From NCBI RefSeq assembly GCF_019247635.1, contig NZ_JAFBAR010000104.1, positions 1-37,776 on the forward strand: DNA of 37,776 nucleotides. The letters run 5' to 3'. Each line of letters begins with the position of its first letter. Positions within the stretch are counted from its first letter, which is position 1. The position numbers were made by a program, and so were the translations under genes. Below the pieces are notes generated by a model. It was not told the DNA's origin. It did not search any database and was given only the letters and a program-made list of their open reading frames with translations. Shown piece by piece: positions 35,803 to 37,776 of this stretch. The stretch comes from Mycobacterium sp. GTDB lineage: Bacteria > Actinomycetota > Actinomycetes > Mycobacteriales > Mycobacteriaceae.

Positions 35803-36963
35803 GTGGCATTCGGCGATTACCAGAACGAGATCTACCTGCAGGGATTGGCGGGGGTAGTCCCGTCGTGGCCGATGACCTTCGCGGAGTTGGAGGCCCGGGC
35901 CGCGCAGGTCCTGCCGCCGTCGGTGTGGTCCTACGTCGCCGGGGGAGCCGGCGACGAGCGCACCCAGCGGGCCAACCGCGAGGCCTTCGACCGGTGGGGC
36001 CTGATGCCGCGCATGTTCGTCGGCGCCCTGCAGCGCGACCCGACCGTCGAATTGTTCGGTCTGAGACTGCCGTCCCCGCTGTTCATGGCACCGATCGGCG
36101 TCATCGGCCTGTGTGCGCAGGACGGCCACGGTGACCTGGCCACTGCCCGCGCGGCGGCCCGCACCGGTGTGCCGATGGTGACGTCGACGCTGACGGTCGA
36201 CCCGCTCGAAGACCTGGCCGGCGAGTTCGGCGACACCCCGGGCTTTTTCCAGCTGTACACGCCGACCGACCGTGAGCTGGCCGCCAGCCTGGTGCACCGC
36301 GCGGAGACGGCCGGTTACAAGGGAATCGTCGTGACCCTGGACACCTGGGTCACCGGCTGGCGGCCGCGAGACCTGAGCACGGCGAACTTCCCGCAGCTGC
36401 GTGGGCACTGCCTGGCCAACTACTTCAGCGATCCGGTGTTTCGCGACAGCCTGCCGCGCCCGCCGGAGGAGGACCCTCAGGGCGCCACATTGCGCTGGGT
36501 ACAGGTCTTCGGAAACCCCCTGACCTGGGATGACCTCGGCTGGCTACGGTCGCTGACCACGCTGCCGCTGCTCATCAAGGGCATCTGCCATCCCGACGAC
36601 GTCCGCCGTGCCAAGGACGGCGGCGTGGACGGTATCTACTGTTCCAACCACGGTGGGCGGCAGGCCAACGGCGGGCTGCCCGCGCTGGACTGCCTGCCCG
36701 GAGTGGTCGAGGCCGCCGACGGCATGCCGGTGCTGTTCGACTCGGGGATCCGCAGCGGCGCCGACGTCATCAAGGCGCTCGCGCTCGGGGCGACCGCCGT
36801 CGGTGTCGGCCGCCCCTATGCCTACGGACTGGCGCTGGGCGGCGTCGACGGCCTCGTGCATGTGCTGCGGATGATCCTCGCTGAGGCGGACCTGATCATG
36901 GCGGTCGACGGCTACCCCACGCTCAAAGATCTCACCCCGGACACGCTTCGGCGCGTCGGCTGA
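35803..36963 (+). CDS. FMN-dependent lactate 2-monooxygenase-type enzyme
   Basis: A 386-residue alpha-hydroxy acid oxidase, close in pattern to M. smegmatis lactate 2-monooxygenase: [34 protein letters not shown] and [15 protein letters not shown]. The catalytic histidine is H283 in YCSNHGGRQ; the FMN phosphate site is [11 protein letters not shown] and [12 protein letters not shown] oxidises L-lactate to acetate, carbon dioxide and water; related enzymes stop at pyruvate and hydrogen peroxide, and the two cannot be split by sequence alone. Start GTG 35803 has AGGGG 8 nt upstream. It lies between viuB and xerC, which adjoin each other in M. tuberculosis as I recall. Codon usage resembles the neighbours, so there is no sign of recent transfer. 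Confidence 0.9.
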   Translation: MAFGDYQNEIYLQGLAGVVPSWPMTFAELEARAAQVLPPSVWSYVAGGAGDERTQRANREAFDRWGLMPRMFVGALQRDPTVELFGLRLPSPLFMAPIGVIGLCAQDGHGDLATARAAARTGVPMVTSTLTVDPLEDLAGEFGDTPGFFQLYTPTDRELAASLVHRAETAGYKGIVVTLDTWVTGWRPRDLSTANFPQLRGHCLANYFSDPVFRDSLPRPPEEDPQGATLRWVQVFGNPLTWDDLGWLRSLTTLPLLIKGICHPDDVRRAKDGGVDGIYCSNHGGRQANGGLPALDCLPGVVEAADGMPVLFDSGIRSGADVIKALALGATAVGVGRPYAYGLALGGVDGLVHVLRMILAEADLIMAVDGYPTLKDLTPDTLRRVG

Positions 36964-36996
36964 TCGACATCCCGCCGCACCTGCGACCGTGGGGAA

Positions 36997-37776
36997 ATGG
37001 CGGCCGACAGACCAGGCGACGGCGAGGCGATCCTCGAGGAATTTGACGACTTCCTGGCGCTGCAATGCGGTCGCTCGGCGCACACCCGGCGCGCATACCT
37101 GGGTGATCTGCGCTCGCTGTTCGCGTTCCTCGCCGAACGTGGACAGGGGCTGGGCTCGCTGAGCCTGCCCGTCCTGCGGTCTTGGCTGGCCGCGGCCGCC
37201 GGTGCGGGGGCCGCCCGCACCACGCTGGCGCGCCGCACTTCCGCGGTCAAGGCATTCACCGCGTGGGCGGTGCGGTGCGGCGTGCTGGCCACCGACCCCG
37301 CCGATCGGCTGCAGGTACCCAAGGCGCATCGCAGGTTGCCGGCTGTGCTGCGCCAGGATCAAGCGCTGGACGCCATGGCGGCCGCGAAATCCGGTGCGCA
37401 GCAAGGTGATCCGCTGGCCCTACGCGACCGGCTGATCGTCGAGTTGTTGTACGCCACCGGGATTCGGGTCAGCGAGCTGTGCGGGCTGGACGTCGACGAT
37501 ATCGACGCCGGGCATCGGCTATTGCGAGTGCTCGGGAAGGGCAACAAGCAACGCACCGCGCCGTACGGTCGGCCCGCGGCCGAGGCGCTGCACGCCTGGT
37601 TGACCGACGGCCGCCCTGCGCTGGTCACCCCGGAGTCCGGGCCGGCGCTGCTGCTGGGCACCCGCGGCCGGCGCCTCGACGTGCGCCAGGCGCGCACGGT
37701 GGTGCATCAGACCGTCGCCGCGGTCGACGGCGCGCCCGACATGGGGCCGCACGGGTTGCGGCACAGCGCGGCCACC
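36997..37776 (+). CDS. xerC: Tyrosine recombinase XerC (3' end outside window)
   Basis: A reading frame from ATG 36997 runs open to the window edge (260 codons). The N-terminal SAM-like core-binding domain is [27 protein letters not shown] and onward. The catalytic domain has Arg-I in [13 protein letters not shown] (R157), the beta-hairpin lysine in GKGNKQR, and HGLRH (H252, R255). The active-site tyrosine lies beyond the window. XerC with XerD resolves chromosome dimers at dif. GGGGA stands immediately before the ATG, close for a Shine-Dalgarno. The call rests also on the position, which matches Rv2894c. Confidence 0.94.
   Translation, partial: MAADRPGDGEAILEEFDDFLALQCGRSAHTRRAYLGDLRSLFAFLAERGQGLGSLSLPVLRSWLAAAAGAGAARTTLARRTSAVKAFTAWAVRCGVLATDPADRLQVPKAHRRLPAVLRQDQALDAMAAAKSGAQQGDPLALRDRLIVELLYATGIRVSELCGLDVDDIDAGHRLLRVLGKGNKQRTAPYGRPAAEALHAWLTDGRPALVTPESGPALLLGTRGRRLDVRQARTVVHQTVAAVDGAPDMGPHGLRHSAAT

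Overview
The window is high-GC actinobacterial DNA. Gene content, gene order and protein sequence point to a slow-growing Mycobacterium outside the M. tuberculosis complex. From memory of the H37Rv map, most of it is colinear with Rv2923c to Rv2894c, here running left to right: osmC-like, acyP, smc, ftsY, amt-glnB-glnD, Rv2917-like helicase, ffh, Rv2915c-like, pknI, Rv2913c-like, Rv2912c-like, dacB2, Rv2910c-like, rpsP-KH-rimM-trmD, lppW-like, rplS, lepB, rnhB, Rv2901c-like, fdhD, yraN-yifB-dprA, viuB, xerC. The window cuts the first gene (PIG-L-type deacetylase, 5' part only) and the last (xerC, no 3' end).

Layout. 1-5.1 kb: a deacetylase divergent from osmC/acyP, then smc. 5.2-11 kb: SRP receptor ftsY, then the ammonium operon amt-glnB-glnD, closed by a hairpin shared with a convergent helicase gene. 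11-15 kb: helicase and htpG on the minus strand, then a 57-bp tandem repeat in the htpG/ffh divergent region. 15-22 kb: ffh, an amidohydrolase, pknI, a D-aminoacylase-type enzyme and a TetR regulator. 22-27 kb: dacB2, an NTF2-like protein, the rpsP-KH-rimM-trmD operon, and an lppW homologue on the minus strand. 27-31.3 kb: rplS, lepB, rnhB, a DUF2469 protein, a GAF-ANTAR regulator (minus) and fdhD. 31.3-37.8 kb: a small membrane protein (minus), yraN-yifB-dprA, viuB, a lactate 2-monooxygenase-type enzyme and xerC.

How the genes work together. ffh, ftsY and lepB cover co-translational targeting and signal-peptide removal. amt, glnB and glnD form one ammonium uptake and sensing unit. rpsP, KH, rimM, trmD and rplS serve ribosome and tRNA maturation. 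yraN, yifB, dprA and xerC handle DNA. dacB2 and the lppW homologue are exported penicillin-recognising-fold proteins.

I found no convincing new multi-gene system; the window is mainly conserved core genome. The points worth a second look are local: a PknI homologue whose catalytic lysine is arginine, an LppW homologue without its lipobox cysteine, a possible leaderless tryptophan-rich 15-codon ORF just before fdhD, a pair of DnaA-box-like sites upstream of yraN-yifB-dprA, a 57-bp tandem repeat before ffh, a near-perfect 59-bp palindrome between smc and ftsY, and genes placed differently from M. tuberculosis (htpG, the GAF-ANTAR gene, the lactate monooxygenase, and the missing fdhF). Comparisons with M. 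tuberculosis rest on memory, not on a search.
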